NCBI GenBank assembly: GCA_964555935.1
Contig: CAZKUN010000227.1
Span: 1-14,708 of the forward strand
Length of the DNA: 14,708 nt
Direction: 5' to 3'
From: CAZKUN01 sp964555935
Lineage (GTDB): Bacteria; Armatimonadota; Zipacnadia; Zipacnadales; VGFC01
Part shown: one piece after another, positions 14,251 through 14,708 of the stretch
Layout: each line of letters opens with the position of its first letter
Numbering within the stretch: the stretch's first letter is position 1
The notes under the pieces: model-generated
Seen by the model: only the letters and a program-made list of their open reading frames with translations
Database searches by the model: none
Told to the model about the DNA's origin: nothing
Position numbers and translations under genes: made by a program

Positions 14251-14708
14251 TCAGGACGCCGCCGCGACTCCAGCATCGGTGGCGATGCGAGACAGGGCCT
14301 TGAGTTTGTCGGCGGATTGGGGCTCGAGGTCGAGAGCGTATTCCTGCCCGAGCCACTCGTACTTGGCACCGGCGGAGGGGTTGTAAGGCAGCAACTCGAT
14401 GGATGAGAGACCGACGCGACGCATGAACTCGGCGATCCCGCGGATGTTCTCGTCGGTGTCGGTTATGCCGGGGATGAGCGGGACGCGAATGGTGGTGGCG
14501 ACGCCCTCATTGGCGAGGCGCTCGGCGTTGGCGAGGATGAGGTCGTTTGAGGCGCCGGTCCAGCGCTCGTGCTCGGCGGCGTCGATGAGCTTGATGTCGT
14601 AAAGGACGAGGTCGGTATGTGGCAGCAGGCGGGCGAGGGTCTCCCACTTGCAGGCGCCGCAGGTCTCGATGGCCGTGCGGATGCCAATGGCCCGACAGCC
14701 CGTGAGGA
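14251..14708 (-). CDS. Glycyl-radical-enzyme activating protein (PflA-like radical SAM), C-terminal part
   Basis: The C-terminal 151 residues of a protein whose beginning lies beyond the right edge. The visible part matches pyruvate formate-lyase activating enzymes in order: TAIETCGAC, LVLYDIKLID followed by HERWTGASN, TIRVPLIPGI, and ELLPYNPSAGAKYEWLGQEY near the end. These enzymes use a [4Fe-4S] cluster and S-adenosylmethionine to install a glycyl radical on a partner enzyme under anoxic conditions. The cluster-binding CxxxCxxC motif would be in the missing N-terminal part and cannot be checked. The partner glycyl radical enzyme is probably encoded further right on this strand. The frame ends in TGA at 14251-14253. 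The class is confident; which glycyl radical enzyme it activates is not known. Confidence 0.9.
   Translation of the reverse strand, partial: LTGCRAIGIRTAIETCGACKWETLARLLPHTDLVLYDIKLIDAAEHERWTGASNDLILANAERLANEGVATTIRVPLIPGITDTDENIRGIAEFMRRVGLSSIELLPYNPSAGAKYEWLGQEYALDLEPQSADKLKALSRIATDAGVAAAS

Noticed and set aside
1..14708. Mobile element, CRISPR array, tRNA or rRNA
   Set aside because: No transposase, integrase, regular direct-repeat array or RNA gene signature was found on either strand.

Overview
The window is a high-GC stretch from a Gram-negative bacterium with an outer membrane: three of its genes encode secretin-type outer-membrane proteins. Carbohydrate-active enzymes, a Tat-exported Gfo/Idh/MocA oxidoreductase, a FAD_oxidored-type flavoprotein and a LamG-type secreted protein suggest a polysaccharide degrader of the Planctomycetes/Lentisphaerae/Hydrogenedentes/Armatimonadetes kind. 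That placement is an impression from gene content; no marker gene settles it. No tRNA, rRNA, insertion sequence, CRISPR array or phage gene was seen. Nine of the ten genes lie on the minus strand.

Left part (1-6438, minus strand, transcribed right to left). A secreted agarase-like glycoside hydrolase (5131-6438) overlaps by 11 bp a GH95-like (alpha-fucosidase/galactosidase-type) glycoside hydrolase without a signal peptide (2994-5141). A FAD-dependent oxidoreductase follows (1158-2882), with its ribosome-binding site inside a GC-rich hairpin, and then an OmpR/PhoB-type response regulator without a visible kinase (332-1009). The left 331 bases hold no recognisable gene, but contain six CTCA/TGAG motifs, most about 10 bp apart, and a 14-bp perfect palindrome. 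Read divergently from the hydrolase is the Tat-signal Gfo/Idh/MocA oxidoreductase (6578-7888). Together these look like a small sugar-processing locus: hydrolysis of a polymer, removal of a side sugar, and redox conversion of the product.

Middle (7889-8082). A strong bidirectional intrinsic terminator and a second hairpin separate the convergent Gfo/Idh/MocA gene and secretin operon.

Right part (8083-13379, minus strand). Three different secretin-like proteins (465, 644 and 580 aa) are encoded back to back. Both junctions are 4-base GTGA overlaps, and a good sigma70-type promoter lies about 200 bases upstream of the first gene. The first has a charged linker where the other two have an AMIN-like domain. 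The middle one has lost the hallmark LGDLPLIG segment of the secretin domain. No other secretion-system component is present. This is the most unusual feature of the window.

Right edge (13407-14708). A short secreted LamG-like protein and the C-terminal half of a glycyl-radical-enzyme activating protein (radical SAM) run off the end of the window.
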